From Crocosphaera sp. UHCC 0190 (GTDB taxonomy: Bacteria > Cyanobacteriota > Cyanobacteriia > Cyanobacteriales > Microcystaceae), in assembly GCF_034932065.1 (NCBI RefSeq), contig NZ_JAYGHP010000016.1:1-64000 (forward strand): a DNA stretch of 64,000 bases. The letters are read 5' to 3'. Each line of letters opens with the position of its first letter. Within the stretch, counting starts at the first letter, position 1. The position numbers and the translations under genes were made by a program. This document shows positions 17,686 to 26,769 of this stretch, in pieces. The notes under the pieces are model-generated. The model searched no databases and had not been told where the DNA came from. It worked only from the letters and a program-made list of their open reading frames with translations.

Positions 17686-18437
17686 TATTGAGTTTTCCCC
17701 CCATTTACTCGTTTCATAGGATACCAGGGTTCACAACCATTTAACCGCCAAATACTGTACACTAATACACAAGCAACGGTGATCCAAACAACAGAAGGGG
17801 CAAGTAATAAACCAGCCAATGAAACGGTTTGCCCATAAAGAACTGTGACAACAATTGCTGATAACCAAGGGCCCATAATCACCACCGGAACAGCTGCCCC
17901 TAATCTTCCTTCAACGGTAAAAATCGTATTCCAAATGTCACCCAACGCTAAATGAATCACAAAAGCAATGAGAGGAACCGCCAAGAAGTTTTGACCAACC
18001 GCTTGCCAAACTAACACAGATGACACTATCCGTAACACACCAATGGTCATCCAAACGATGGGGAACGCTAAAGGAGGAGGGGCCCAGTTGGGTCTAATAA
18101 CTTGCTGATATCGGCCTGAACTGCGGGTATTGTCTAAGGGGGAAAACAGCCGAGAACGAAGGGTTACTACGGTAAAAAATACACTGGCGATTGCTGTTGG
18201 CCACCAACTGTTGTCATTGAGCCTTTCGAGTTGAGTATAAGCTTGTCCAATTGCCCAAAGAGCTAAGACCATGAGGGCAATTTGTACCGCCGTGCCACCT
18301 ATATATATTAATAGGGCTTTCCCATCAAATTCTTGAGTGTTGATGTTTGAATCATTTGATGGTGATGGGTCTTTAACTCCCATGACAGAATTGACCACAT
18401 TTTCAAGCCTATTGGTTGTTGACTCTGATTGACTCAT
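17685..18437 (-). CDS. TspO/MBR-family membrane protein
   Basis: 250 aa with about six hydrophobic helices, one more than the usual five, plus an extended N-terminal soluble tail (residues 1-35). PNWAPPPLAFPIVWMTIGVLRI and the LGDIWNTIF segment correspond to the signature P-W-P-P and N-x-x-F motifs of tryptophan-rich sensory/TspO proteins, which bind tetrapyrroles. It is coupled to the downstream DUF1499-like gene. A role in porphyrin handling or stress sensing is inferred from the family. Confidence 0.7.
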   Translation of the reverse strand: MSQSESTTNRLENVVNSVMGVKDPSPSNDSNINTQEFDGKALLIYIGGTAVQIALMVLALWAIGQAYTQLERLNDNSWWPTAIASVFFTVVTLRSRLFSPLDNTRSSGRYQQVIRPNWAPPPLAFPIVWMTIGVLRIVSSVLVWQAVGQNFLAVPLIAFVIHLALGDIWNTIFTVEGRLGAAVPVVIMGPWLSAIVVTVLYGQTVSLAGLLLAPSVVWITVACVLVYSIWRLNGCEPWYPMKRVNGGKTQ

Positions 18438-18587
18438 ATTTCCCTACATTCTTATCTTTTAACATTGTACAGTTACAAGCTCTTGTTGAAAATTATTAGT
18501 TTCTTGTCAGAAAGTGACGATTAAGAAAAAGGAGATGGTCAAGGTTTATTATTTAAGAAAACCCACAAACGACACACCCTTAATTAT

Positions 18588-18983
18588 ATGACCACTGATG
18601 ATAAATCTGAACTAATTGCTATCAATGAAGCTTTTTATCGAGCCTTTGAGAAAAGAGAGCTTTCTACTCTCAATCAAATCTGGTGGCAAGGGGCGGGTAG
18701 CACCTGTATTCATCCTGGGGGTAATGTTCTTAAAGGATGGGAGCTTATTCGTTCATCTTGGGAAACCATCTTTAAAAATACTGATTATTTAGAAATTGAT
18801 ACAGAAATTATTAACATTGATATGGGTCAAGAAATCGCTTATATTGTTCTGATTGAAAAAGTTACACAAGTTAATAGAGGGAGAAAATTAGAAGCTTTAT
18901 CAATGGCCACTAATGGATTTAGGAAAATGGCGCAAAAATGGTACTTAATTCATCATCATGGTAGTCCCATTGTGCGAAGGTAA
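18588..18983 (+). CDS. SnoaL/DUF4440-like NTF2-fold protein
   Basis: 131 aa. NEAFYRAFEKRELSTLNQIW, then CIHPGGNVLKGWELIRSSWETIF, then LSMATNGFRKMAQKWYLIHHHGSP is the usual order of the NTF2-like cone fold with the terminal H-H-S motif. Such proteins may be small-molecule-binding or catalytic. No partner is evident. The function is open. Confidence 0.78.
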   Translation: MTTDDKSELIAINEAFYRAFEKRELSTLNQIWWQGAGSTCIHPGGNVLKGWELIRSSWETIFKNTDYLEIDTEIINIDMGQEIAYIVLIEKVTQVNRGRKLEALSMATNGFRKMAQKWYLIHHHGSPIVRR

Positions 18984-19038
18984 AATTACCAGTAGGAGAT
19001 AAAGTGGCAATTAATCATCTAAAACCACTGTATAATTA

Positions 19039-20550
19039 ATGGTAAAGCCTGGACAGAAAATAATGAAATCCTTAGTAGTCCCTGACGAATTGGGGGAAAT
19101 GATTGAAGCAGTAATCGAGTTTTATCAAGATGCTGTTACCTCAATAGAGCCTTCTATCGTTTACCAAGAATTAAGACAAAATCTGCTTAATTGGGTGACA
19201 AGAACAGTCGAAAAAATAGAAAGGAATAAGCTACAACAAACTGAACTGACTTTAGACCAATATAGAGCCTATCAAGACATCATTAACTTCATCGAAAGCA
19301 ACAAGGAACGATACTTTAGATTAAGTGGTTATGCCGGAACAGGAAAAACTCATTTAATGGTCAAAGTTATTCAATGGTTAAAAGAAACAGAGTTTAAGTA
19401 TATCGTGGCTGCTCCCACTAATAAAGCGGCTAAAAACTTAACTCAAATAGCTCGGAATCAAGGACTACAAATAGAAGCCACTACTGTGGCTAAACTGTTA
19501 AGACTGCAACCAGTTATTGATCTAAATACAGGAGAACAACAGTTTGAGTTTATTGAAGGAAAAGAACTAGAATTAAAAGACTATGATGTGATCATCATTG
19601 ATGAATATTCCATGTTGAATAAAGAAAACTTCCGAGATTTACAACAAGCAATTCAAGGAGAAAAAACACAGCTTATTTTTGTAGGAGACTCAGCACAATT
19701 ACCACCCGTAAAAGAAAAAGAACCCATTGTTGCTCATCACCCTGATATTAACAGAAATGCCCATTTAACGAGCGTCGTCAGATATGATGGAGAAATAGCA
19801 AAAGTCGCAGAAACTATCAGAAGTGACTCACGTTGGAATCGACAAACCTATCCCTTTGAAACTTCTGATGATGGGACAATTATCAAACTGAATGTTGATG
19901 ATTGGTTTAAGTTTGCCTTAAGTCATTTTGAGCAAGAAGATTGGTTAATTAACCCCGATTATGTGAGAATTATTGCCTGGAGAAATAAGACGGTTGATAA
20001 GTACAATGAAGCGATTAGAGAGGCTTTGTATGGTCAAGATGTAGAACAGTTAGTAATCGGGGATAGGTTAATTGCCAAAAAGCCTGTCTTCAGGAAATTA
20101 CCGGGGGGAAAACAAAGACAAAAAACTATCATCTTGAATAATTCAGAAGAATGTAAAATTATAGAAACTCCCCAATTAAATCATAATAATAAGTATAAAT
20201 GGGAGTTCTATCAAGTCAAAGTAAGGACGGATGAAGGAGGAACTATTGAGTTAAGAATCCTGACAGAAGAATCGGAAGTTAAACGACAAGAAGAACTGAA
20301 AAAGTTAGCAAAAATAGCGATAGAAGACGAAAACTATAGTGAGAAAAAGAAGCGATGGGCTATTTACTTTGAGTTAGATGAATTGTTTGATAACATGGCT
20401 TATGCTTACGCTTTAACTTGTCATAAAGCCCAAGGTAGCTCCATTGATAATGTGTTTTTATTGGTGTCTGATATGCACCATTGTCAAGATAAGCAGAAAA
20501 TGCTTTATACTGGTTTAACCAGGGCGAAAAAATCTTGTTATGTAGCTTGA
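19039..20550 (+). CDS. Superfamily 1B DNA helicase (RecD/Dda-like)
   Basis: 503 aa. Walker A is GYAGTGKTHL (residues ~95-105), motif Ia AAPTNKAAKNL, Walker B IIIDEYSML, motif III VGDSAQLPPV, motif V/VI ALTCHKAQGSSIDNVF and MLYTGLTRAK. This is the short, single-subunit 5'-3' helicase type found in phages and mobile elements. A dsRNA-binding-domain protein and a GIY-YIG protein follow on the same strand. Confidence 0.85.
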   Translation: MVKPGQKIMKSLVVPDELGEMIEAVIEFYQDAVTSIEPSIVYQELRQNLLNWVTRTVEKIERNKLQQTELTLDQYRAYQDIINFIESNKERYFRLSGYAGTGKTHLMVKVIQWLKETEFKYIVAAPTNKAAKNLTQIARNQGLQIEATTVAKLLRLQPVIDLNTGEQQFEFIEGKELELKDYDVIIIDEYSMLNKENFRDLQQAIQGEKTQLIFVGDSAQLPPVKEKEPIVAHHPDINRNAHLTSVVRYDGEIAKVAETIRSDSRWNRQTYPFETSDDGTIIKLNVDDWFKFALSHFEQEDWLINPDYVRIIAWRNKTVDKYNEAIREALYGQDVEQLVIGDRLIAKKPVFRKLPGGKQRQKTIILNNSEECKIIETPQLNHNNKYKWEFYQVKVRTDEGGTIELRILTEESEVKRQEELKKLAKIAIEDENYSEKKKRWAIYFELDELFDNMAYAYALTCHKAQGSSIDNVFLLVSDMHHCQDKQKMLYTGLTRAKKSCYVA

Positions 20551-20604
20551 TTGATTAACTGTTTCCCGATACATTTTTCGTCTTAATTAATTAGGAGATA
20601 AATT

Positions 20605-20835
20605 ATGGATAATCCTGTAGGTGAATTGATGGGAATGATTCAAAAATATAGACTAAAAAAACCTGACTTTCAGTTTAAAAAGAACCAGGGTCAATGGCAA
20701 TGTACTTGCGTGATTACCCTTGAAGATACCCAACTAAGAGAAACCGCATTAGGAGCAACAAAAAAGGAAGTCAAAACTCAAACGGCAATGGCTATTGTTC
20801 CTATTCTTAAAGAACATTTACAAAAAGTTCATTAA
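20605..20835 (+). CDS. Stand-alone double-stranded RNA-binding domain protein
   Basis: 76 aa, essentially one dsRBD: NPVGELMGMIQKYRLKKPDFQF as helix 1 and strand 1, WQCTCVI as strand 2, ETALGATKKEVKTQTAMAIVPIL as the KKxAK-like second helix. AGGAGA lies before the ATG. In bacteria dsRBDs are usually part of RNase III, and single-domain versions are uncommon. It lies 55 bp after the helicase and its stop codon touches the next ATG, so the three genes probably form one transcript. Confidence 0.7.
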   Translation: MDNPVGELMGMIQKYRLKKPDFQFKKNQGQWQCTCVITLEDTQLRETALGATKKEVKTQTAMAIVPILKEHLQKVH

Positions 20836-21297
20836 ATGACCATTGATTTACCAAATCTACCAGGAACTTATTGTTTAGTTTTCCACTGTTCAACTTCATC
20901 ACTTGTTACCATAGGAAAACTAGGAACTTATCAAATAAAACCTGGTTATTATTGTTATATTGGTAGTGCCTTTGGTCAGGGTGGGCTAAACTCCAGGGTT
21001 CAAAGACATTTACAGATTAATAAACGTCATCACTGGCATCTTGATTATCTTAGACCTTATTTAACTCCTGTTGAAATTTGGTACTCAACTGATACAATTA
21101 AGCGAGAACATCAATGGGCTGCGTTATTACTAGAAGATGAACATTCAAGTATTCCTATTAAAAAGTTTGGCTCATCAGATTGTGATTGCCCTGCTCATTT
21201 ATTTTATTATGAAGAAAGACCCGTATTTGATAAGTTTGATGACAAACTTAATGAATTTGTCCCGAATCATGATGTAATAAAAAAAAAGATTAATTAA
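20836..21297 (+). CDS. GIY-YIG nuclease-family protein (DUF123/Uri-type)
   Basis: 153 aa. LPGTYCLVFHC and PGYYCYIGSAFGQGGLNSRVQRHL hold the two GIY-YIG strands and the Arg helix. KRHHWHLDYLRPY and DCDCPAHLFYY are typical of the DUF123 branch. The start is immediately after the stop of the dsRBD gene (TAAATGA), which argues for translational coupling. It is a likely structure-specific endonuclease, but the substrate is unknown. Confidence 0.8.
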   Translation: MTIDLPNLPGTYCLVFHCSTSSLVTIGKLGTYQIKPGYYCYIGSAFGQGGLNSRVQRHLQINKRHHWHLDYLRPYLTPVEIWYSTDTIKREHQWAALLLEDEHSSIPIKKFGSSDCDCPAHLFYYEERPVFDKFDDKLNEFVPNHDVIKKKIN

Positions 21298-21793
21298 TAA
21301 TTTCTTGACTCCAGGCCTCCCCAGGTCGAGGAATTCCAAACCCTGGAAGATTCAGGAATACTCCTATCTTATTAACATGAGAACTAACCATTCCTGGCTT
21401 ACTAATTTCCATCGTCAGATTCTTTAAAATTTCAGATTCCCAAACTTGTGCCACTCCTTCAATTAAGTCCCATCGTCTCTCGTTATTAAATCCTGATTGT
21501 AAAAGACGAATTACTGTCCCATTCTTAAATTCACAGAAACTCACCTCATCAGATACCGTATAAGCAGCTAATCCAATGACTCGTTTCTTTGGGAAAATCT
21601 TAGAGACATCTTCAGCATATTCGACTACCTTTTCTGGGTCTTCAACATATAATTGTATCCAAGGGCTTTCATCATGGTAACGAACCGTGAAAGAATAACC
21701 TTGCTCGACTAAAATAGAAGAAATTTTTTCAACTTTTTCTATGGCGTTTTCTTGCTGATTAAAAGACAAGTAAATTGCTCCAAATTTAGCCAT
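21290..21793 (-). CDS. Hypothetical protein, 167 aa
   Basis: Soluble alpha/beta protein convergent with the GIY-YIG gene, overlapping it by 8 bp at the 3' ends. Segments such as EQGYSFTVRYHDESPWIQLYVEDPEKVVEYAEDVSKIFP suggest repeated beta-alpha units. No signal peptide or known motif is visible. The family is not recognised. Confidence 0.55.
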   Translation of the reverse strand: MAKFGAIYLSFNQQENAIEKVEKISSILVEQGYSFTVRYHDESPWIQLYVEDPEKVVEYAEDVSKIFPKKRVIGLAAYTVSDEVSFCEFKNGTVIRLLQSGFNNERRWDLIEGVAQVWESEILKNLTMEISKPGMVSSHVNKIGVFLNLPGFGIPRPGEAWSQEIIN

Positions 21794-21998
21794 ACTTTAT
21801 CCTTGACTGTCTGTTTATTCTTGATTATAAAGGTTGTTCATATCCATTAAACATCGACCGAACTTAACCTTAAACCCTTGTAGCATCGGGTTCAAATCTG
21901 GGATTTTGGAGATGTCTATTGAACAAAGTTAAAGCTTGTGCATAAGTTCATGGGTTTGACAACTATTAAATGACAGTACCTCACTCAAGGCAACCCTC

Positions 21999-22415
21999 AT
22001 GAACCGTCCTCAAGTCTGCACCCTCTTACTCGCCACCACTTTGTTATTGACCGCCTCACCTGTGAAAGCTGAAAATGTAGGCACGATTGAAGGGCCAGGA
22101 TTAAGAGTGACTCCATCTGCATCCAGTCTTCCCTATGGTCGTAATACTTGTCAACAAGGCTTTGTTTGGCGAGAAGCTTATCCAGGGGATGTAGTCTGTG
22201 TGACTCCCCAAACTCGTTCTCAAACTGCTTATGACAATAGCCAAGTTTCTAATCGCATTCAACCAGGAGGAGGCCCCTATGGCCCCTACACTTGTCGTCA
22301 AGGTTATGTTTGGCGAGAAGCGACTCAAAGCGATTTAGTCTGTGTCACTCCAGAAACTCGCTCTCAAGCTGCCCAAGATAATAATCAAGCGGCTTCTCGA
22401 CGGGTCATTCCCTAA
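21999..22415 (+). CDS. Secreted protein with duplicated Cys-containing repeat
   Basis: 138 aa. Signal peptide (LLLATTLLLTASPVKA) followed by two copies of a roughly 35-aa unit: YGRNTCQQGFVWREAYPGDVVCVTPQTR and YGPYTCRQGYVWREATQSDLVCVTPETR. Each copy has two Cys likely to form a disulfide. Such repeats occur in exported bacterial proteins of unknown function. The conservation between copies indicates a real protein. Confidence 0.75.
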   Translation: MNRPQVCTLLLATTLLLTASPVKAENVGTIEGPGLRVTPSASSLPYGRNTCQQGFVWREAYPGDVVCVTPQTRSQTAYDNSQVSNRIQPGGGPYGPYTCRQGYVWREATQSDLVCVTPETRSQAAQDNNQAASRRVIP

Positions 22416-22512
22416 GAAACCATCGGCCTTAGATGGTAGAAAGTCGCTTAAGAACCCAGAAAAATGTTAGAACAGAGGAAGCCACATATCAGGAGGCGAT
22501 GGACAACGGGCT

Positions 22513-22863
22513 ATGAAAATTGAACAATGTAACCGATGCCTCCTCTACTCCCATAATCCTGAACTCCTAATCTGCGCGGTTCATCCAACAGGGGTTAATA
22601 CAAGCAGTTGCCCAGACTTTAGACAAGACCAAAACTTCATTGAGGAGGAACAATGGGCCCCCGAAGGCTATAGTTTTTACAATGGGGAATTAATACCCAA
22701 TAGACCTCCAAGATTAACAAGAGAAGAACAATGGAGAAGGCTAAATACTCATCCTATGTTTACGGGTGTTTGTCCTCAGTGCGGGCATCAATTTAATCTT
22801 AATAATCCCCCTAAAATTCATTGGGACTGTCCCGTTTGTTCTTGGGTTGATGATTCAGTTTGA
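22513..22863 (+). CDS. Hypothetical protein with zinc-ribbon-like C-terminus
   Basis: 116 aa. The N-terminal part has Cys pairs (CNRCLLYSHNPELLICAVHP) reminiscent of Fe-S or Zn binding, and the C-terminus holds VCPQCGHQF...WDCPVCSW, a classic CxxC...CxxC ribbon. The function is unknown. It ends 3 bp from the convergent Rpn-like gene. Confidence 0.65.
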   Translation: MKIEQCNRCLLYSHNPELLICAVHPTGVNTSSCPDFRQDQNFIEEEQWAPEGYSFYNGELIPNRPPRLTREEQWRRLNTHPMFTGVCPQCGHQFNLNNPPKIHWDCPVCSWVDDSV

Positions 22864-22866
22864 TAG

Positions 22867-23781
22867 CTAAAGTTCCATAGAGTCTGTTCTCAATCTTTGC
22901 AATAACTCCTCACGACTAAGATTAAGCAACAGACGAGTTACATCCTCAGTCGGTAACTGCAACAACTGAGCGATCACTTCCTTCATTTCCTCATCTAGTT
23001 TCCCAAACCGAACCAGCAGTAAGTTCTCAATCATTTCCCGCCTTCCTTCTGTCAGTCCTTCTTGTTTTCCTTCTTGTTTCCAATCTTCACGTTGTTGTAA
23101 ATAAGCTGGTGATAAGTTCATGATGTCCTCCTGTTCTTCGCTACTTAAATTATCTCTTAATTCCAAATTCTTGCGCCAGTTGGCTAAAATTTCTAATAAA
23201 TTCTCTCGGAAAGGATTACGTTCGGGCAGTTCAACTAACTCCTCTACTGCTCTTTTTTGTGTGCTGCCCTTCCCTAATATTCTCAACCATAAAGTCTCCT
23301 CATTGACTGGTAACTGATGGATTACGACTATCCCTGTTTTGAGAATTAATGGCAAGAAATAAACCCCTTTCTCCCAATTATCCCCTGCCTCAGTTGCTCC
23401 TAATCCTTGAATCATTCTCCCACTTAAGGTTGGCGTTAAAATCCATAAAATAGGTAATTCAGACTCAGTAATGCTTAAGTTTGTTCGCTTGGCTTTCCTT
23501 AATATATCACCCTGAACGGCATATAACTTTAACAAACAACTGCGAATTTCTACTTCTGAAGGAGGATTGCGGAAAGGCTCAAATAAACAGGGAGTTGTCG
23601 CTATTTTACCTAATAACCCTAAAGGGAGTTCAGTCGAAATTGACGAGGTAGTAGGTTCAAAGAACACATCGATTTCCTGAACCTCACTTTTTACTTTTTT
23701 ACTCTTTTTTATTGTGCCTAGAGGTGTGAGTAACTCCTCTAAATATTCCTTGGCAAATTGGTCATGGGGTTGACGAGTCAT
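22867..23781 (-). CDS. Rpn/DUF4351-type nuclease-like protein
   Basis: 304 aa. The N-terminus (HDQFAKEYLEELLTPLGTIKKSKKVKSEVQEIDVFFEP) has the phage/transposon-derived PD-(D/E)XK look, with EIDVFF as the catalytic strand. The C-terminal helix bundle LLLVRFGKLDEEMKEVIAQLLQLPTEDVTRLLLNL is DUF4351. These proteins are abundant in cyanobacteria and are linked to recombination-promoting nucleases of the Rpn family. Activity here is inferred. Confidence 0.72.
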   Translation of the reverse strand: MTRQPHDQFAKEYLEELLTPLGTIKKSKKVKSEVQEIDVFFEPTTSSISTELPLGLLGKIATTPCLFEPFRNPPSEVEIRSCLLKLYAVQGDILRKAKRTNLSITESELPILWILTPTLSGRMIQGLGATEAGDNWEKGVYFLPLILKTGIVVIHQLPVNEETLWLRILGKGSTQKRAVEELVELPERNPFRENLLEILANWRKNLELRDNLSSEEQEDIMNLSPAYLQQREDWKQEGKQEGLTEGRREMIENLLLVRFGKLDEEMKEVIAQLLQLPTEDVTRLLLNLSREELLQRLRTDSMEL

Positions 23782-23950
23782 TTAAGTTGATAACAGACGT
23801 ATTGAAATATAAATAATAATCCTATTATATCACGTTGAATATTCAAAATTTATTGAATAATTTCAGCCGCTAATTTACTGAAACTATAATTATTAAGGTA
23901 AGCGTGGGATGACTAAAAACTATTAAGCTGAATTGATAATTTCCCAAAAA

Positions 23951-24259
23951 ATGCCCAACGAGACGCGCCTCATGACCTATAATATTGAGAATATTAACGA
24001 AGCCGATAACAGAATGAAAATACAGTCAATTAACCATGAACCCATAGAAGGAACGGATACGGTATTAACCACTGTGATTATTAATCAAGTTCCTAGTCAA
24101 TGTATTTTAGCGAGATTATTGATTGATGCTTTGGGAAAACCAGGGATTGATAATGATCTGGAAATGGTCGGCTCTGGTGATACTTGGACAATCATCTGGA
24201 GTCAACCTTTAGCTATCATGGATAATACTAGGAAATTAATGACAAAAGTTATCGCCTAA
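23951..24259 (+). CDS. Hypothetical protein, about 102 aa
   Basis: Short soluble protein, start taken at MPNETRL; an upstream non-ATG start at 23933 and the ATG at 23972 are alternatives. A mixed strand/helix pattern (ADNRMKIQSINHEPIEGTD, VLTTVIINQVPSQCILARLLIDAL) is visible. The family is not recognised. It ends 4 bp before the CAP-domain gene and could be co-transcribed with it. Confidence 0.5.
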   Translation: MPNETRLMTYNIENINEADNRMKIQSINHEPIEGTDTVLTTVIINQVPSQCILARLLIDALGKPGIDNDLEMVGSGDTWTIIWSQPLAIMDNTRKLMTKVIA

Positions 24260-24263
24260 ACTA

Positions 24264-24779
24264 ATGAAACAGATTTTTACATCAATTGTACTATTCACTT
24301 CATTGTTAACTTTCAATCAACCTGTTATTAGTCAAACCAACTTTCAGCAAGAAATTTTAAATGCTCATAATAAATATCGTCAACAGGTTAATGTATCTCC
24401 TTTAACTTGGTCTAATAATTTAGCTAGTGATGCTCAAAAATGGGCTAACTATTTAGCTTCATTAGGAGGGAAAAAATTACAACATGATTCTAACACAAAC
24501 GGGCAGGGCGAAAATTTATGGTTAGGTACATCAAACCGATTTACTTATACTCAAATGGTTGACGGTTGGGGACAAGAAAAACAGTATTTAACCTCTCGCC
24601 AATTTAACCTTGAAACCGTTAGTTCTACTGGCAATTGGTCTGATGTGGGTCATTACACTCAAATGGTTTGGAAAAATACTAAACAAGTCGGTTGTGCCAC
24701 AGCAAAAGCGGGCGGTAATGATATTTTAGTCTGTCGTTATAGTCCCCAAGGTAATATTATTGGTCAAGGGATTTATTAA
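24264..24779 (+). CDS. Secreted CAP-domain (SCP/PR-1) protein
   Basis: 171 aa. Signal peptide (FTSIVLFTSLLTFNQPVIS), then AHNKYRQQVNVSPLTWSNNLASDAQKWANYLA (CAP1-type His), GENLW, WSDVGHYTQMVWKNTKQVGCATA and ILVCRYSPQGN. All four CAP signature motifs are present with both His and Glu of the cavity. CAP proteins bind sterols or lipids, or act as secreted factors; the role in cyanobacteria is unclear. Confidence 0.88.
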   Translation: MKQIFTSIVLFTSLLTFNQPVISQTNFQQEILNAHNKYRQQVNVSPLTWSNNLASDAQKWANYLASLGGKKLQHDSNTNGQGENLWLGTSNRFTYTQMVDGWGQEKQYLTSRQFNLETVSSTGNWSDVGHYTQMVWKNTKQVGCATAKAGGNDILVCRYSPQGNIIGQGIY

Positions 24780-24784
24780 TCAAC

Positions 24785-24991
24785 ATGGATGATTTTGAGG
24801 CTTTTGATTTACTCGATTCTGGGATTGAGTTTGACCCTAGTAACTGGCCAGATTTAGCCGTATTATTTTTAGTAATTGTGTTTTCTCTTGGGGGAGCTTT
24901 TTATGCTAAGAATGAACAGAAAAATCGGGAAAGTCAACCAACTCATCAGTATAATCGGGAGACGGGGGAAGTGGAGGAACTTGACAAGTAA
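24785..24991 (+). CDS. Small single-pass membrane protein
   Basis: 68 aa. An acidic N-terminus is followed by one transmembrane helix (LAVLFLVIVFSLGGAFYA) and a charged tail. The start lies 5 bp after the CAP gene stop, so they are probably one operon. The family is unknown. Confidence 0.6.
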   Translation: MDDFEAFDLLDSGIEFDPSNWPDLAVLFLVIVFSLGGAFYAKNEQKNRESQPTHQYNRETGEVEELDK

Positions 24992-25141
24992 GGTTCAGAA
25001 ATCAAACTATAACAATAACTTAATAATTAATCTCTTTTTATGAGAACTGGCGTGATAATAGAAGTGTTGCCTCTCAAAGTCAGTTTGATTACCGCGCATA
25101 ACCGCAGAAGTTATCTCATTCGCAACATTAGGAGAAAAGAG

Positions 25142-25525
25142 ATGACCAGATTAAATCGGGTTATCAATGTGACAATAATGACGGCACTTTTGACTACTAT
25201 TGTCGGTGGAAATCTTGCTCTTTCTCAGACAAGTTATCCTATGACTTGTCGTGGAGGAGGAAATCTTTCTATCAGAAATACTGGCAATAATAATGTGAAA
25301 ATCAGTTTTCGCCCAGGTTCCGGTGCAGTCTATCAAGGGTTAAATCCTGGGGAATGTACTTGGACAGATAGAGCTTTACGTCCTGGAGAACCAACGATTA
25401 TTTGTGACAACAGTTCTAGAGTGATTAACTACATTACTCGCTTAGTTCAAAATGATGGCTATGCAACTGTAGATGTTTACAACAACGGCAATGGCTGTAT
25501 GCAAGTAACTCGATGGGTAAATTAA
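25142..25525 (+). CDS. Small secreted protein, 127 aa
   Basis: I take the ATG at 25142 because GGAGAAAAGAG lies just upstream and because a signal peptide follows at once (VTIMTALLTTIVGGNLALSQ). The mature part contains MTCRGGGNLSIRN, GECTWTDRALRPGEP and four Cys. It resembles small exported beta-rich cyanobacterial proteins of unknown function. The longer frame back to 25040 looks like a leader region. Confidence 0.65.
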   Translation: MTRLNRVINVTIMTALLTTIVGGNLALSQTSYPMTCRGGGNLSIRNTGNNNVKISFRPGSGAVYQGLNPGECTWTDRALRPGEPTIICDNSSRVINYITRLVQNDGYATVDVYNNGNGCMQVTRWVN

Positions 25526-25662
25526 AATCATTGTTAATCTTTTTGGGATTGTTATTGACGGCATCTCCTGTCATGGCAGGAAGAATGTCTTTAATAAGAT
25601 TTGACAATTCTTGGCCCAATAGAAATATAACCGTACTTCCCTTGAATTGCTACTGGTGCTAG
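25513..25662 (+). pseudogene. Truncated secreted-protein gene
   Basis: Starts with a clear signal peptide (LLIFLGLLLTASPVMAG) overlapping the previous gene by 13 bp in another frame. It then runs only 28 residues before ending NCYWC at a stop inside the 3' end of the convergent WG-repeat gene. The coding sense is lost where the opposite gene begins, suggesting that two genes were joined by a deletion here. A second secreted protein of the same operon is the likely ancestor. Confidence 0.5.
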
Positions 25663-26736
25663 ACCTTCAGCAAAACTGCCCGCGTCATCAAATTGGGGGG
25701 AAATAACCAACTTGCCGTTTTTGTCGAGATAACCCCAATTAGTCGCAGGATACCAGCCCCCTGCATCTCTACCCCCACCACTGGTGGCTACAGCCCCTAA
25801 CCCTTCAGAAAAACTCTGCGCCCCAGTAAAATCTGCGTCATTTTTGGGCGATTTAATGACTAAATTTCCTGTTTTATTGATATAGCCATAATCGCAATAA
25901 TTGGCAGCAGAACAAGCTCCCCCATTCACTTCTACAACGGCTAATCCTGATGAGAAATTTCCCAGAACATAAGTATCAAATTGGGGACGATTAATGACAA
26001 ATTTCCCTTGTCGATTAATATATCCTTTGTTCTTACCGGATTGGGATTCTGCTGCGGCCAACCCTTCAGAAAAGCTATAGGCAATAGAGAATTTGAAAGG
26101 AAGAACTAGCTGTCCTTTTTGGTTAATATAACCGTACTTTTGTTGGTAAGAATAATCTGGATCTTCAGTCTCTTTTCCTACCACTGCTAACCCTTGAGCA
26201 AATTCCGAAGCTGAATCAAACTGAGGGGAAATCATTACCTTACCTTGCTTGTTAATATAGCCCCATTTATTATCAATTTTAACTGGTGCTAATCCTGATG
26301 AAAAGTTACCAGCATCCTCAAATTGTGGCTCAATTACAGTTTTTCCTGTTTTGTCTATGTAACCATATCGCTCTACATTTCCATTCCCATCAGAATCTAT
26401 GCCAATCCAAGCCAAACCTGATGAAAACCTCCCCGCTTGTTTGAATTGGAGGGGAATTACGACTTTACCCGTTAAGTCAATATAACCATAGTTATCGATA
26501 TCTTTGAAACCATAAGCGTTATCTACTGGTTTCCCAGTTCCGACTTTAGCTAATCCTTCCGAAAAAGAGTTAGCATCATCAAACTGCGGAGTAATCGCAA
26601 TTTTCCAATTTATTGGCTGCTGTGCTGCTAAGTTCGTTGTCGAAGTTGAGAACACAGAATAAATGCTAGTTAACAATAAGGCTATTAATAATAATTGTAA
26701 GAGAAGCCGAACATTCTTTAACATGACATTTCCCAT
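25591..26736 (-). CDS. WG-repeat protein, exported
   Basis: 381 aa. N-terminal signal (LLLQLLLIALLLTSIYSVF) followed by about eight WG-type repeats of the form PQFDDANSFSEGLAKV...GYIDLTGKVVI, each with an F-S-GLA core and a YGYI-K-GK strand. WG repeats are beta-propeller-like modules in envelope proteins. The last repeat is cut short (KYGYISIGPRIVKSY), consistent with truncation at the junction with the small secreted gene on the other strand. Confidence 0.8.
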   Translation of the reverse strand: MGNVMLKNVRLLLQLLLIALLLTSIYSVFSTSTTNLAAQQPINWKIAITPQFDDANSFSEGLAKVGTGKPVDNAYGFKDIDNYGYIDLTGKVVIPLQFKQAGRFSSGLAWIGIDSDGNGNVERYGYIDKTGKTVIEPQFEDAGNFSSGLAPVKIDNKWGYINKQGKVMISPQFDSASEFAQGLAVVGKETEDPDYSYQQKYGYINQKGQLVLPFKFSIAYSFSEGLAAAESQSGKNKGYINRQGKFVINRPQFDTYVLGNFSSGLAVVEVNGGACSAANYCDYGYINKTGNLVIKSPKNDADFTGAQSFSEGLGAVATSGGGRDAGGWYPATNWGYLDKNGKLVISPQFDDAGSFAEGLAPVAIQGKYGYISIGPRIVKSY

Positions 26737-26769
26737 TCTCCTTCAAATTTAATAATTTCTTGAATCTGG

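Noticed and set aside
25040-25141. Upstream start for the secreted protein at 25142
   Set aside because: It would put 34 basic residues before the signal peptide; the later ATG has a good ribosome-binding site.
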